From an uncultured Bacteroidales bacterium (GTDB lineage: Bacteria > Bacteroidota > Bacteroidia > Bacteroidales > Paludibacteraceae): 21,906 nucleotides of DNA. Location of the stretch: assembly GCA_937915765.1 (NCBI GenBank), contig CALGHE010000097.1:1-21906 (forward strand). Direction: 5' to 3'. The number at the start of each line of letters is the position of its first letter. Within the stretch, counting starts at the first letter, position 1. The notes below the pieces were generated by a model. The model saw nothing but the letters and a program-made list of their open reading frames with translations, was not told where the DNA came from and searched no databases. A program made the translations under genes and the position numbers. This document shows, piece after piece, positions 1 to 7,832 of this stretch.

Positions 1-1
1 C

Positions 2-727
2 CTCGTTGTGCTGTTCCACTTTTTTGACAAAAGTGGTGTGCTGCGTTACAGGCGCGCGTTTATGCGTCTGGAACGTAATATTGTGACGGGGATTTTCTCT
101 ATCGGCGTGGCTCCTTTTGTGATGAATTTTTGCGCTTGCTTCACTACAATGCTGATAAACAACACTTTGGAAAGTCATGGCGGCGACTTGGCTATCGGGG
201 CGTATGGAATCAACAACCGTATTGTAATGTTTTTTGTGATGCTGGTGCTTGGCTTTAATCAGGGCATGCAGCCTATTGCGGGCTTCAACTACGGTGCAAA
301 GCAGTTTGACCGTGTGATTAAGGTGATGAAGCTGACTGTGGTGTGCGCCACGGCTGTGACAACTACGGCTTTCCTCGTTGGCGAGTTTGCTCCGGAACTG
401 ATTGTGAGGTGCTTCACTGATAATGCGGAACTTACGGCTCTGTCTGTGAACGGTATGCGTATAATGGTGCTTGCGTTCCCTATCGTTGGTTTTCAGATGG
501 TTGTGGCAAATTTCTTCCAGTCTATAGGGCAGGCTCAAAAATCGGTGCTGCTGTCGTCTATGCGTCAGTTGCTTATGCTCATACCTTTGCTGCTGATATT
601 GCCCGACTATTTCGGCTTGGACGGTGTTTGGTGGAGCATGCCGGTGTCCGACTTTTTATCGACAGTGGTGGCGGCTGTATTGTTAGCGTATCAATTTAAA
701 TCTTTTAAGAAAGGAGAAATGAAATGA
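2..727 (+). CDS. MATE family efflux transporter, C-terminal part
   Basis: This is the C-terminal half of a multidrug/toxin extrusion (MATE) transporter, an inner-membrane antiporter that expels small molecules using a Na+ or H+ gradient. The reading frame is open to the left edge, so the start lies outside the window; the GTG at position 8 is only an internal Val codon. The visible ~240 residues hold about six hydrophobic segments. They include the MATE-like stretch around residues 75-100 (GFNQGMQPIAGFNYGAK), which matches the conserved pattern opening the second half of the fold. A full protein would be about 440-460 residues. The stop overlaps the start of the next gene by four bases, which suggests translational coupling. 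The substrate cannot be told from sequence. Family assignment is confident. Confidence 0.88.
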   Translation, partial: LVVLFHFFDKSGVLRYRRAFMRLERNIVTGIFSIGVAPFVMNFCACFTTMLINNTLESHGGDLAIGAYGINNRIVMFFVMLVLGFNQGMQPIAGFNYGAKQFDRVIKVMKLTVVCATAVTTTAFLVGEFAPELIVRCFTDNAELTALSVNGMRIMVLAFPIVGFQMVVANFFQSIGQAQKSVLLSSMRQLLMLIPLLLILPDYFGLDGVWWSMPVSDFLSTVVAAVLLAYQFKSFKKGEMK

Positions 728-1341
728 TGGATGGAAAGGTGATTATAAGCATTGGCCGTCAGTTTGGCAGCGGCGGCCGTTCGATAGGAAAGATGATTGC
801 GGATAAGTTGGGTATCGGGTATTATGATGTGGAGCTGCTTCGTCTTGCAGCCAAGGAGATTGGCTTTGGCGAAGAGGCGTTTGCCGCTGTTGACGAAAAG
901 CCTAATTTCGGGCGCTTTTTTCAGAATATAGAAAATCTGATGTCTGGCTCGCAAACTGACAGCCTGATGTCTAACGCAAATCTTTTTCAGGTGCAGTCCG
1001 ATGTGATTCGACAGATTGCGGAGCGTGAGTCGTGCGTGATTATGGGCAGGTGCTCTGATTATGTGCTTCGGGAGGACGACCGTTGTGTGAGTCTCTTTCT
1101 TACTGCTGATGAAGACGACCGCGTGAGGCGCGTGATGGAGCGTCTTGAAGTGGATGAGGCAAAGGCGGAAAAGATTATAACAAGCACAAACAAACGTCGT
1201 GCTGAGTATTATAATTATTATACAGGGAAGAAGTGGGGCGATGCGGCTTCGTACCATCTTTGCGTGAATGTCACGGCTTTGGGCGAAGAGGGCACTGCAG
1301 ATTTTATTTGTGATTTTGTTAAAAGAAAGTTCCGTCTGTAA
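724..1341 (+). CDS. cytidylate kinase-like family protein
   Basis: A 205-residue P-loop kinase-like protein of the 'cytidylate kinase-like' (Cytidylate_kin2) family common in Bacteroidales and Clostridia. The N-terminus carries a glycine-rich nucleotide-binding loop (GRQFGSGGRSIG, residues 12-23), followed by a helix and the IGYYD segment. A second conserved block, CVIMGRCSDYVL, lies near residue 105. The family resembles CMP kinase, but the natural substrate is not established, and true Cmk is normally encoded elsewhere. The start follows an AAGGAG Shine-Dalgarno at 711-716 and overlaps the MATE stop (ATGA). A second ATG three bases on is an equally possible start. The stop codon lies in the loop of the terminator hairpin. 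Whether it acts with the MATE pump is unknown. Confidence 0.85.
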   Translation: MMDGKVIISIGRQFGSGGRSIGKMIADKLGIGYYDVELLRLAAKEIGFGEEAFAAVDEKPNFGRFFQNIENLMSGSQTDSLMSNANLFQVQSDVIRQIAERESCVIMGRCSDYVLREDDRCVSLFLTADEDDRVRRVMERLEVDEAKAEKIITSTNKRRAEYYNYYTGKKWGDAASYHLCVNVTALGEEGTADFICDFVKRKFRL

Positions 1342-1357
1342 TAGACGGAACTTTTTT
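1326..1357. terminator. bidirectional rho-independent terminator
   Basis: A perfect 12-bp stem (AAAGTTCCGTCT, 1326-1337, with its complement at 1343-1354) closes a 5-nt loop. A T run follows on the plus strand, and an A-rich stretch precedes it, giving a T-rich tail on the minus strand. It sits between the convergent cytidylate-kinase-like and yjbQ genes and can serve both. The stop codon of the plus-strand gene (1339-1341) falls in the loop. Confidence 0.9.
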
Positions 1358-1369
1358 GATGATTTTGCT

Positions 1370-1780
1370 TTATGCAACTACAGTAGCAACAATTCGTCTG
1401 CCAGATGCGGAATTGCGAAATTCGCAAAGGTATATGCCTTGCCATGTGCCGAGGTTGAGCCGCCCGTTGCTGATCGGGATAGAGAGGCTTGCGCCTACGA
1501 TGGCGGACTTTGCGTGCGAAGGCATGTCGTCGTCACCTTCATACGTGTGAAGGTAATAAGGCTCACGCTCTTTCACAAGCCTGTCGAATATGGCGGCAAG
1601 GTCTGTCTGCACTTCCGGGTCTGCGTTTTCATTTATAGACAGGGCGGCGGAAGTGTGTTTGATGAACAGATTTAGCAGGCCGCTTTGCGGCAGTGGCGGC
1701 AGGTTTGCGAGAACCTCGCTCGTGACGAGATGAAAGCCGCGTTTCCGCACTTTTAGTGTGAATTCTGTTTGTGATACCAT
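1370..1780 (-). CDS. yjbQ: YjbQ / UPF0047 family protein
   Basis: A 136-residue protein of the YjbQ (UPF0047) family, also annotated 'secondary thiamine-phosphate synthase enzyme' from complementation work on the family; its in vivo reaction remains uncertain. Family signatures are visible in order: FIKHTSAALSINENADPEV around residues 39-57, the histidine/acidic block HTYEGDDDMPSHAKSA around 78-93, and LGTWQGIYLCEFR near 111-123. The His and Asp residues in the first two blocks form the conserved putative active site. Length matches the family. It is the last gene of the pepT-AlaX-yjbQ run, 3 nt behind its neighbour, and ends before the shared terminator. Family call is firm; function is not. 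Confidence 0.9.
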   Translation of the reverse strand: MVSQTEFTLKVRKRGFHLVTSEVLANLPPLPQSGLLNLFIKHTSAALSINENADPEVQTDLAAIFDRLVKEREPYYLHTYEGDDDMPSHAKSAIVGASLSIPISNGRLNLGTWQGIYLCEFRNSASGRRIVATVVA

Positions 1781-1783
1781 CTC

Positions 1784-2248
1784 TTAGTTGTTTGTGATTT
1801 TCCAGCGAACTCTCCAGATGCCGTTTTCGTAATTTGACGAGAGAATCTTGAACTGACCAATTTCGGACGTGTTTTCAACGTGCGCGCCTATGCACGGACA
1901 AGCGTCATAATCTCCGACGTGAACTATTTTCAGTGTCTCCGACGCATCTTCGGGGAGGCGTTCAAGATTGAATTTAGCTTTAGCGTCGTCTCTGGTCATC
2001 AGCTCCGAAAAGACGGGCAGGTTCTGCGCGATCACTTCGTTTACCTTAGCCTCTATTTCAGCAATCTGTTCGTCAGTCGGCATAGATGGCAAGTTATAGT
2101 CGCACTTAGACTTCTTGCGTTCGATGTGCGCGTTAGAAGCGCGTCCGCACCCGAACATTCGCACCATAGTCTGGTTCAATATATGTTCCGTTGTATGGCT
2201 CGGACAGTAATAGTCCTTTTTAGCTTCGTTCAATATAACATCTTCCAT
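1784..2248 (-). CDS. stand-alone AlaX-like tRNA-editing domain protein
   Basis: A 154-residue protein resembling the second additional / editing domain shared by alanyl- and threonyl-tRNA synthetases (AlaX group). The metal-binding pattern is complete: HTTEH (H18, H22) and C119-x3-H123 within CPCIGAHV, which in this family coordinate Zn and hydrolyse mischarged tRNA. There is no synthetase catalytic core, so it would act in trans on free mis-acylated tRNA, typically Ser- or Gly-tRNA(Ala). Specificity here is inferred only. Gaps of 3 nt on both sides place it in an operon with pepT and yjbQ. It has no signal peptide, so it is cytoplasmic. Bacteroidales genomes often call such genes 'alanyl-tRNA synthetase-related protein'. 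Confidence 0.8.
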   Translation of the reverse strand: MEDVILNEAKKDYYCPSHTTEHILNQTMVRMFGCGRASNAHIERKKSKCDYNLPSMPTDEQIAEIEAKVNEVIAQNLPVFSELMTRDDAKAKFNLERLPEDASETLKIVHVGDYDACPCIGAHVENTSEIGQFKILSSNYENGIWRVRWKITNN

Positions 2249-2251
2249 AAA

Positions 2252-3487
2252 TCAATCAATTTTTGCAATTTCAACAATAACTTTAGCGGAGGCGATTAGC
2301 GAGTCAACTGGCAGGAACTCGTATCTGCTGTGAAAATTGTGTCCGCCTGCAAATATATTAGGGCAGGGCAGACCCTCGAAAGAGAGCCTTGCACCGTCTG
2401 TTCCGCCTCGTATAGGCCTTTTTTGCGGTTTTATTCCGCAACGTTCCATCGCTTTTTCAGCGCGGTTTACAATGTGCATGACCGGCTCTATTTTTTCAAT
2501 CATGTTTCTGTACTGGTCCTTTATCTCCAGCTCGAAATTGTCGTTATCCAGATTCTTCTCTTCAGTGAATGCGGATAGTTCAAGGCTGATAGCCTGCTTG
2601 AATCGTTCCAGCTTATCTGCGTCAAAATCCCTGATGATGTAGTGCAGCGAAGCCTCTTCTACCGAGCCTTCAATCTTTGTCAGGTGAACAAAGCCCTCGT
2701 ATCCTTCGGTCGATTCGGGCGACGGAAGAGAGGTGAGCTTGCATGCAAATTCAGCGGCTAACTTGTTTGCGTTTACCATTTTGCCTTTTGCGTAGCCGGG
2801 GTGCACGTTAGTTCCTTTGAATTTAATAGTTGCAGATGCCGCGTTGAAGTTTTCGTATTCAAGTTCGCCGATAGCGCCGCCGTCTATGGTGTAAGCCCAG
2901 TCTGCTCCAAACTTTTTCACGTCGAAGCGGTCTGCTCCGCAGCCAATCTCCTCGTCGGGAGTGAAGGCTATGCGTATCTTTCCGTGCTTCACGTCTGAGT
3001 TTTTAATGAGAGCCTCCATAGCCGAAACGATAGCGGCGACTCCAGCCTTGTCGTCTGCGCCGAGCAGCGTTGTGCCGTCGGTTACTATAAGCTCCTGCCC
3101 AAGGTATGAATTCATCTCCGGAAATTCGCTTGGCGACAGTGCGATGTTTAGCTCTGAGTTCAGGCCAATATCGTTCCCGTCAAATTTCACAACAGAGGCT
3201 TTCACGTCTTTGCCGGACACGTCCGGACTTGTGTCGAGGTGCGCAATGAAGCCGATGGTCGGAAGCTCGCCGTCGCAGTTTTGCGGAAGGGTGGCGGTGA
3301 CGTAGCAATTCTCGTCAACTTCAACGTCGCTTAACCCTATTTGCCTTAGCTCATCAGCCAGATAATTAGCAAGAGAAAATTGCTTTTGAGAAGACGGAAA
3401 CGTCTCCGAGTTTTCATCAGACTGAGTGTCGAACGAGACATATTTAAGAAAACGGCTCACTGCCGTTGTTTTGTCTATTTTGTACAT
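2252..3487 (-). CDS. pepT: peptidase T (tripeptide aminopeptidase)
   Basis: A cytoplasmic M20B metallopeptidase that removes the N-terminal residue from tripeptides. At 411 residues it is the normal PepT length. The di-zinc site is visible: H83 with D85 in IAHLDTSPDV, the bridging D145 in LLGADDKAGVAA, catalytic E179 and metal-binding E180 in FTPDEEIGCGADRFD, an Asp in the YTIDGG segment, and the C-terminal His in FAGGHNFHSRYEF. The RGGTDGARL block near residue 352 is the usual substrate-binding signature. It is the first gene of a three-gene operon, 3 nt ahead of the AlaX-like gene, with a Bacteroidota-type promoter 24 nt upstream. The start was chosen for its MYKIDKTTAVSRF N-terminus, which aligns with the family start. 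Confidence 0.95.
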   Translation of the reverse strand: MYKIDKTTAVSRFLKYVSFDTQSDENSETFPSSQKQFSLANYLADELRQIGLSDVEVDENCYVTATLPQNCDGELPTIGFIAHLDTSPDVSGKDVKASVVKFDGNDIGLNSELNIALSPSEFPEMNSYLGQELIVTDGTTLLGADDKAGVAAIVSAMEALIKNSDVKHGKIRIAFTPDEEIGCGADRFDVKKFGADWAYTIDGGAIGELEYENFNAASATIKFKGTNVHPGYAKGKMVNANKLAAEFACKLTSLPSPESTEGYEGFVHLTKIEGSVEEASLHYIIRDFDADKLERFKQAISLELSAFTEEKNLDNDNFELEIKDQYRNMIEKIEPVMHIVNRAEKAMERCGIKPQKRPIRGGTDGARLSFEGLPCPNIFAGGHNFHSRYEFLPVDSLIASAKVIVEIAKID

Positions 3488-3510
3488 GAGTATCCTTTAT
3501 ATAGTTTTTG

Positions 3511-3541
3511 CAAAGGTATGATTTTCGGCAAAATTTTCAAG
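3511..3541 (-). promoter_or_regulatory. Bacteroidota-type promoter of pepT
   Basis: On the minus strand, TACCTTTG (3511-3518) matches the -7 element TAnnTTTG. CTTG (3538-3541) lies 19 nt upstream as a near-match to the -33 TTTG. The predicted leader to the pepT ATG is about 20-25 nt. Confidence 0.7.
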
Positions 3542-3553
3542 GAGGCAAGAGAT

Positions 3554-3585
3554 AAAAAAAATCCGCCCCGATTAAGGAGCGGATT
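3554..3585 (-). terminator. rho-independent terminator after the lipoprotein gene
   Basis: Read on the minus strand, AATCCGC (3579-3585) pairs with GCGGATT (3560-3566) and is followed directly by a run of eight Ts. It lies 26 nt past the lipoprotein stop and upstream of the pepT promoter, so it separates the two transcripts. Confidence 0.85.
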
Positions 3586-3610
3586 GTAAGAAACAAAATT
3601 ATTAAATTTA

Positions 3611-4159
3611 TTAGCGTTCAAACGTAAAAGTGTCTTTTTCAGAAATAAGAACAAGTTCCTTCTCTGTGAGCTTTATGATTTTAGATATGATTGAAGAACT
3701 TAGCGGTTTAGAATCCGATGTCGTGTCTCTTTTGATTTCGGTCCCATCTTCGTATGTGACTGTTATGCGTTCTATGTCTGTTTCGTTATATTTGTCAAAA
3801 ATTTTGATGGTGCCACCATCTTTGTCATTTTGCTCTTTTTCAGATTCTGTTATATTCATATTTAGAATATCACCGTTCAATTTGTAAAAGCCTTTGATTT
3901 TTGATTTTGACTTAACTGTTCCAGAATCGTACTCAGTTATGTTGGAAGTAAAGTTTCCGTCTTCAAAAATGTATTCTTCGTAATCTATGTCAAGTGCATC
4001 TTCTGGATAGTCTGACCATTCAGAACTGTCGCTCAAACGCCAAAAACCTTCGATAAGGTCTTCAAAACTGTTGTCATCATCATCGTCATCGCAAGACACG
4101 AAAGACAAACTCATCAAAATAGCCAAGATCAGGCTTCCTGTAATTTTAAAAGTTTTCAT
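3611..4159 (-). CDS. small lipocalin-like lipoprotein, probably surface exposed
   Basis: A 182-residue lipoprotein of unknown function. A signal peptide (basic MKTFK, hydrophobic core, lipobox FVSC with C23) is followed directly by six Asp residues. A run of acidic residues just after the lipidated Cys is the known lipoprotein export signal that sends Bacteroidota lipoproteins to the cell surface. The mature part begins with a GFWRLSDSSEW segment and alternates short beta-like strands with polar turns. This fits the small lipocalin-like/DUF lipoproteins frequent in Bacteroidales, but I cannot name a family with certainty. It is transcribed alone, with its own promoter and terminator. Composition is rich in Ser, Asp, Glu and Lys, which suits a secreted protein. 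Confidence 0.75.
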   Translation of the reverse strand: MKTFKITGSLILAILMSLSFVSCDDDDDDNSFEDLIEGFWRLSDSSEWSDYPEDALDIDYEEYIFEDGNFTSNITEYDSGTVKSKSKIKGFYKLNGDILNMNITESEKEQNDKDGGTIKIFDKYNETDIERITVTYEDGTEIKRDTTSDSKPLSSSIISKIIKLTEKELVLISEKDTFTFER

Positions 4160-4204
4160 AAATCTAAATAATTAGTTGCAAAAAAAATATTATTTTAAAC
4201 GCCG

Positions 4205-4235
4205 CAAAATTATAGAAAAATAGACTAATTACAAA
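4205..4235 (-). promoter_or_regulatory. Bacteroidota-type promoter of the lipoprotein gene
   Basis: On the minus strand, TTTG (4232-4235), a 19-nt spacer and TAATTTTG (4205-4212) match the TTTG-N19-21-TAnnTTTG consensus. The predicted leader is about 40 nt. It overlaps the hairpin that follows nhaA. Confidence 0.75.
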
Positions 4236-4259
4236 GACTTTTCAGAAAAAAAATTAGTC
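4223..4259 (-). terminator. possible weak terminator at the nhaA stop
   Basis: An 8-bp inverted repeat (GACTAATT/AATTAGTC, arms 4223-4230 and 4252-4259) encloses a 21-nt loop and is followed on the minus strand by TATTTTT. The nhaA stop codon lies in the upstream arm. The stem is AT-rich and the loop long, so termination may be inefficient. Confidence 0.4.
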
Positions 4260-5471
4260 GCTCGTGTCTTCAGTTTTGCACCCATTCAGTATTATGTAGC
4301 CAATCAAGCCGGATGTTACGGACCCGACTAATATGGATATTTTCGCAAAAGCTTGATGCTCAGGGTTATCGAAGGCTAACATCGATATGAAGATAGACAT
4401 TGTGAAGCCTATTCCGCCCAAAAATCCCGCGCCAATCAGGTGGCGTTTTGTTATGTCGGCAGACAGAGATCCTATTTTGAATTTGACAGCCAGAAGCGAG
4501 AACCCTATGATGCCCAACGGTTTGCCTATTAGCAGCCCGGCTATGACACCTATGCTCAGGGTTGAGCTGAAAACTTCGCCGAACTCAACATTTAGCGGCA
4601 CAGCCGTGTTGGCAAGCGCGAAAAGCGGCATGATGATGAAGTTTGATATTTCGTGCAGACGATGCTCTATCAGAGCGGTCTCCTTGTACTGATGAAACTT
4701 TGTGTAAGACGGTATAGTGAATGCGGTAAGCACTCCGGCAAGCGTGGCGTGAACCCCCGATTTAAGCATAAAGTACCACATCACTGTGCCTGCAAATATG
4801 TATGCGACGAAGTTTGACACGCGCAGCCTGTTCATCAGCATCATGAACGCAAAGACTCCTAAAGCTATGAAAAGGTAGTCCGACGCAAGGTCTGACGTGT
4901 ATGCTGCGGCAATCACGACTATCGCTCCAAGGTCGTCTGTGACAGCGAGCGCGGTGAGGAATATTTTGACGGAAATTGGCACTCGTTTGCCCAGCAGCGA
5001 CAGCACGCCGAGCGCAAATGCGATGTCGGTTGCCATAGGTATGCCCCAGCCGTGCGAGTATTCGGGGGCGTGTGCGATAGATGCATATATTAAGGCCGGA
5101 ACAACCATTCCGCCTAACGCGGCTATCATCGGAAGCGCTGCTTTTGATGGTGTTGACAGCTCGCCTTGACGTAGCTCTCGTTTAATCTCCAGTCCGACAA
5201 CTAAGAAAAATATAGTCATCAGGCCGTCGTTAATCCATTCCTCTACAGTAAGCGTGAAGTGAGAGCCGAAACCGTGAATGCCAATCTTGCTGTGCCAAAA
5301 TTCAATATAACCTTCTGCAAATGAGGAGTTGGCAAGATACAAAGAGGCTATTGTAACTAAGATGAGAAGAATCCCGGAGCGTTGCTCTATCTGGAAAAAT
5401 TCGTTAAGAGGACGAAACTTTTCCTTACGCACAAACCGTGCTAAAAAGTTATTAAATTTATTCATGTTCAA
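4254..5471 (-). CDS. nhaA: Na+/H+ antiporter NhaA
   Basis: A 405-residue inner-membrane Na+/H+ antiporter that exports Na+ (and Li+) in exchange for protons, for pH and sodium homeostasis. Hydrophobic segments run through the whole protein, with about 11-12 predicted. The transport-site aspartates are in place: D149 in MATDIAFALG and the pair D179-D180 in AVTDDLGAI. The 30/31-residue spacing is the same as for E. coli D133, D163 and D164. K317 in IGKPLG corresponds to the conserved lysine of helix X. The FLGGIGFTMSIFI stretch near the C-terminus is also typical. The start could be Met1 or Met3; both lie before the family's amphipathic N-terminal helix. A strong promoter sits just upstream, and the gene is probably monocistronic. 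Confidence 0.95.
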   Translation of the reverse strand: MNMNKFNNFLARFVRKEKFRPLNEFFQIEQRSGILLILVTIASLYLANSSFAEGYIEFWHSKIGIHGFGSHFTLTVEEWINDGLMTIFFLVVGLEIKRELRQGELSTPSKAALPMIAALGGMVVPALIYASIAHAPEYSHGWGIPMATDIAFALGVLSLLGKRVPISVKIFLTALAVTDDLGAIVVIAAAYTSDLASDYLFIALGVFAFMMLMNRLRVSNFVAYIFAGTVMWYFMLKSGVHATLAGVLTAFTIPSYTKFHQYKETALIEHRLHEISNFIIMPLFALANTAVPLNVEFGEVFSSTLSIGVIAGLLIGKPLGIIGFSLLAVKFKIGSLSADITKRHLIGAGFLGGIGFTMSIFISMLAFDNPEHQAFAKISILVGSVTSGLIGYIILNGCKTEDTSD

Positions 5472-5484
5472 TCAATTTTTTTTG

Positions 5485-5516
5485 CAAAAATATCATAAGT
5501 CTAAAGCCTTAACAAA
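5485..5516 (-). promoter_or_regulatory. Bacteroidota-type promoter of nhaA
   Basis: On the minus strand, TTTG (5513-5516), a 20-nt spacer and TATTTTTG (5485-5492) match the consensus fully. The predicted leader to the nhaA ATG is about 10 nt, hence very short. Confidence 0.8.
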
Positions 5517-5713
5517 ATTTGTAATCTCTTAGATTGGTGTATAGGTCGAAATATTTCCGCAGAGCCAAAAATATGGAGGTTTGGGACTGTTGCAATGTGT
5601 GCGGACACGCTTTTTTCGCGGCGTTTTCGGACAAAAAGAGAGAGATAAAGAAAAAAACGATGAAATAAGAAAAAAATACCTGCATTTTCGCTTAAAAATT
5701 TCTCATTAAAGAT

Positions 5714-5721
5714 TATCTTTG
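5714..5721 (+). promoter_or_regulatory. -7 element abutting the porin start codon
   Basis: TATCTTTG matches the -7 consensus TAnnTTTG and ends 5 nt before the porin ATG at 5727. Transcription would begin at or next to the start codon, giving a leaderless or nearly leaderless mRNA. No good -33 TTTG is seen; the nearest candidate, TTCG at 5687-5690, is 23 nt away. The rest of 5517-5713 is AT- and A-rich with no further recognisable element. Confidence 0.5.
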
Positions 5722-5726
5722 CAAAG

Positions 5727-7832
5727 ATGAAGAGGTTTATATTTTTAATACTGGGATATATATTTGGCTTGGGCGCATTTGCGTCAGATTCCACAAGTCA
5801 TGCAGTGTCGGACACGTTGGCTAAGGAGCCGATGCCTGTCAAGGAGGATGTGCAGATGTACAGCTGGCGTTCGGAAGGCCCGTTGGGAGTAGTTGAAAGG
5901 GTTGGCCTGGACACATTTCTGAATGATTTCAACGTGACGAATCCGGCAGAGCGGCGCACAATCGCATTGCAGCATCTCGGAAGTTTGGGCTCGCCTGCTG
6001 TCTCAAGAATTTTCTCGGACAGAAAACGCAAGTCTGAGTTTCTGTTTTTTCAGCCGTATGAGCCGTATTATATGTCTCCGGAGGATTTGCAGTACTTTAA
6101 CACAAAGAAGCCGTATTCCAATATCTCTTACTATGCAGGAGGCAAAAATAATCGCAAGGAGCGTCGCCTAAACGGCGTGTTTACAGTCAATGCCACGCCT
6201 AAATTGAACTTCGGGCTGCATGGCGACTGGATTAACGCGTATGGCTTCTATCCTTCTCAGTCAACAAGAAATTACAACGCAGGTTTTTTTGCAAGCTATA
6301 TGGGACGCAATCACAACTTGATGGCGAGCATGTCTTTTGTAAAGTATGAAAATTACGAGAACGGAGGGCTTGTGAATCCTGATGACGTGACTGACCCTAA
6401 GAACAATGGAAATAAAACGCCGGAAAATATGGCGGTGTTTTTTAGCGATAACGCATGGAACACTTTGAAGGGTTTCAACGCTTATCTTAACTACAAGTAT
6501 CATTTGGGCTTTGACCGTGATGTCCGCGTGACGGCAGACTCCACTACAAAGGAGTTTGTTCCTGTGACCTCTTTCATATACACTTTCCGCTACGAGAATG
6601 ACCGGAAGGTTTATAGAGAGGACGGCTCGTCGGCTGGTAGGGAAGATTTCTTTAAAAGGTACGGTATCGATGTGCAGCCGGCGATAAAGCTGGAGGATAC
6701 GCACGACTCTGTTAGGTTTCAGCACATAAAGCAGAATTTCGGAGTGACACTCGACGAAAAGTTCAACACTTTTGCCAAGTTCGGACTCGCTGCGTATGGT
6801 ATTGTGGATGTGAAACGTTATAATTACCAGAGCAGAGTGGGGCATCCGTACATAGATACCGCTTTTTATCAGGATATGTATGACCACGACAAGTTTACTG
6901 ACGAGATGAAGCAGTTTGTGGGACCTCTTAGCTTTGACGAATTGACTCGCACAAAACTGGGTGTGGGCGGTAGCTTGTCTAAACACTCTGGCAAGCACCT
7001 TTTTTTCAACTTCACAGGTGAGTATTTCTTTAAGAACGAAAAGGACGAGGTCGGCTCGTTTAATCTTGAAGGAAACCTGAAGACTGTGGTCAATCTGTTC
7101 AAAAAGCCTTTTGTTGTGGGCGCGAATGCTGAGTATAAGCGCGAGTGCCCGGATTTTCTTGAAGAACGTTATTTTGGAAATTATATATCTTGGAATAAAG
7201 AGCTCGACTATAAAGAGAATTTGCGAGTGGAGGGCTTCCTCGACTATCAGCCGATAGGACTGACGCTGAAGGCTGGATACTCTAATGTGAGAAACTATGT
7301 GTATTGGGACAGATATGCCACGCCGAAGCAGGCTGATGTGAGTGTGTTTGACGCTACTGTAAGGGAACGACTGAAAATCTGGTATTTCCATTGGGACAAC
7401 GAACTTACTTACCAGCACTCTTCTAACGAGTCTGTGTTGCCGTTGCCGGAGCTTAGCCTCTATTCTAATTTTTATGTTCAGTACGGAAAACTGTTCAAGG
7501 TTCTGACGGTTCAGTTAGGGGCTGACCTGCGTTACAACACGTCGTACAAGGTGCCAAGCTATATGCCTGCGACCGGAATGTTTTTCGTGCATCCGGGCTA
7601 TCTGATTGATAAGGGAACAGACCAGCAGGTTGCTTCGTCTGTGGATATTGGCGATTATCCGTATATGAATGTCTATTTAAGTTTTCACTTGAAGACGTTC
7701 AGGGTTATGGTCGAATATAATAATTTGAGCAAGGTCTTAGGCTGGGGTGACGACAATTATCTGTCGCTGCCGGGGTATGCTTACAACCCGTCGTTCTTGA
7801 AATTTAGTATTTCCGTAAATTTGGCAAACTGA
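5727..7832 (+). CDS. putative porin (Porin_10-type outer-membrane beta-barrel)
   Basis: A 701-residue outer-membrane protein resembling the Bacteroidota 'putative porin' family (Porin_10). A Sec signal peptide (MKRF followed by a hydrophobic core, cleavage near ALA-like GAFASD, residue ~20) leads into a ~100-residue periplasmic or plug-like region. From about residue 130 to the end, alternating aromatic/polar beta strands make a long barrel (e.g. NISYYAGG, FGLHGDWINAYGFY, HLKTFRVMVEYNNL). The family-typical GGLVNPDDVTDP loop lies near residue 210. The C-terminus FLKFSISVNLAN is a final barrel strand, although it lacks the classical terminal Phe. It heads a four-gene run; its stop shares one base with the start of the solute-binding lipoprotein. 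The substrate is unknown. Confidence 0.85.
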   Translation: MKRFIFLILGYIFGLGAFASDSTSHAVSDTLAKEPMPVKEDVQMYSWRSEGPLGVVERVGLDTFLNDFNVTNPAERRTIALQHLGSLGSPAVSRIFSDRKRKSEFLFFQPYEPYYMSPEDLQYFNTKKPYSNISYYAGGKNNRKERRLNGVFTVNATPKLNFGLHGDWINAYGFYPSQSTRNYNAGFFASYMGRNHNLMASMSFVKYENYENGGLVNPDDVTDPKNNGNKTPENMAVFFSDNAWNTLKGFNAYLNYKYHLGFDRDVRVTADSTTKEFVPVTSFIYTFRYENDRKVYREDGSSAGREDFFKRYGIDVQPAIKLEDTHDSVRFQHIKQNFGVTLDEKFNTFAKFGLAAYGIVDVKRYNYQSRVGHPYIDTAFYQDMYDHDKFTDEMKQFVGPLSFDELTRTKLGVGGSLSKHSGKHLFFNFTGEYFFKNEKDEVGSFNLEGNLKTVVNLFKKPFVVGANAEYKRECPDFLEERYFGNYISWNKELDYKENLRVEGFLDYQPIGLTLKAGYSNVRNYVYWDRYATPKQADVSVFDATVRERLKIWYFHWDNELTYQHSSNESVLPLPELSLYSNFYVQYGKLFKVLTVQLGADLRYNTSYKVPSYMPATGMFFVHPGYLIDKGTDQQVASSVDIGDYPYMNVYLSFHLKTFRVMVEYNNLSKVLGWGDDNYLSLPGYAYNPSFLKFSISVNLAN

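Noticed and set aside
691..1377. 228-codon open frame on the minus strand
   Set aside because: It is antisense to the cytidylate-kinase-like gene and crosses its terminator.
5501..5794. 97-codon minus-strand frame in the nhaA-porin gap
   Set aside because: It overlaps the porin signal peptide and both promoters, and its composition (Phe/Ile/Lys-rich) fits AT-rich noncoding DNA.
6261..7418. 385-codon open frame on the minus strand
   Set aside because: It lies wholly antisense to the porin gene, and its translation is rich in His, Ile, Arg and Val with no family resemblance; it is a reading-frame shadow.
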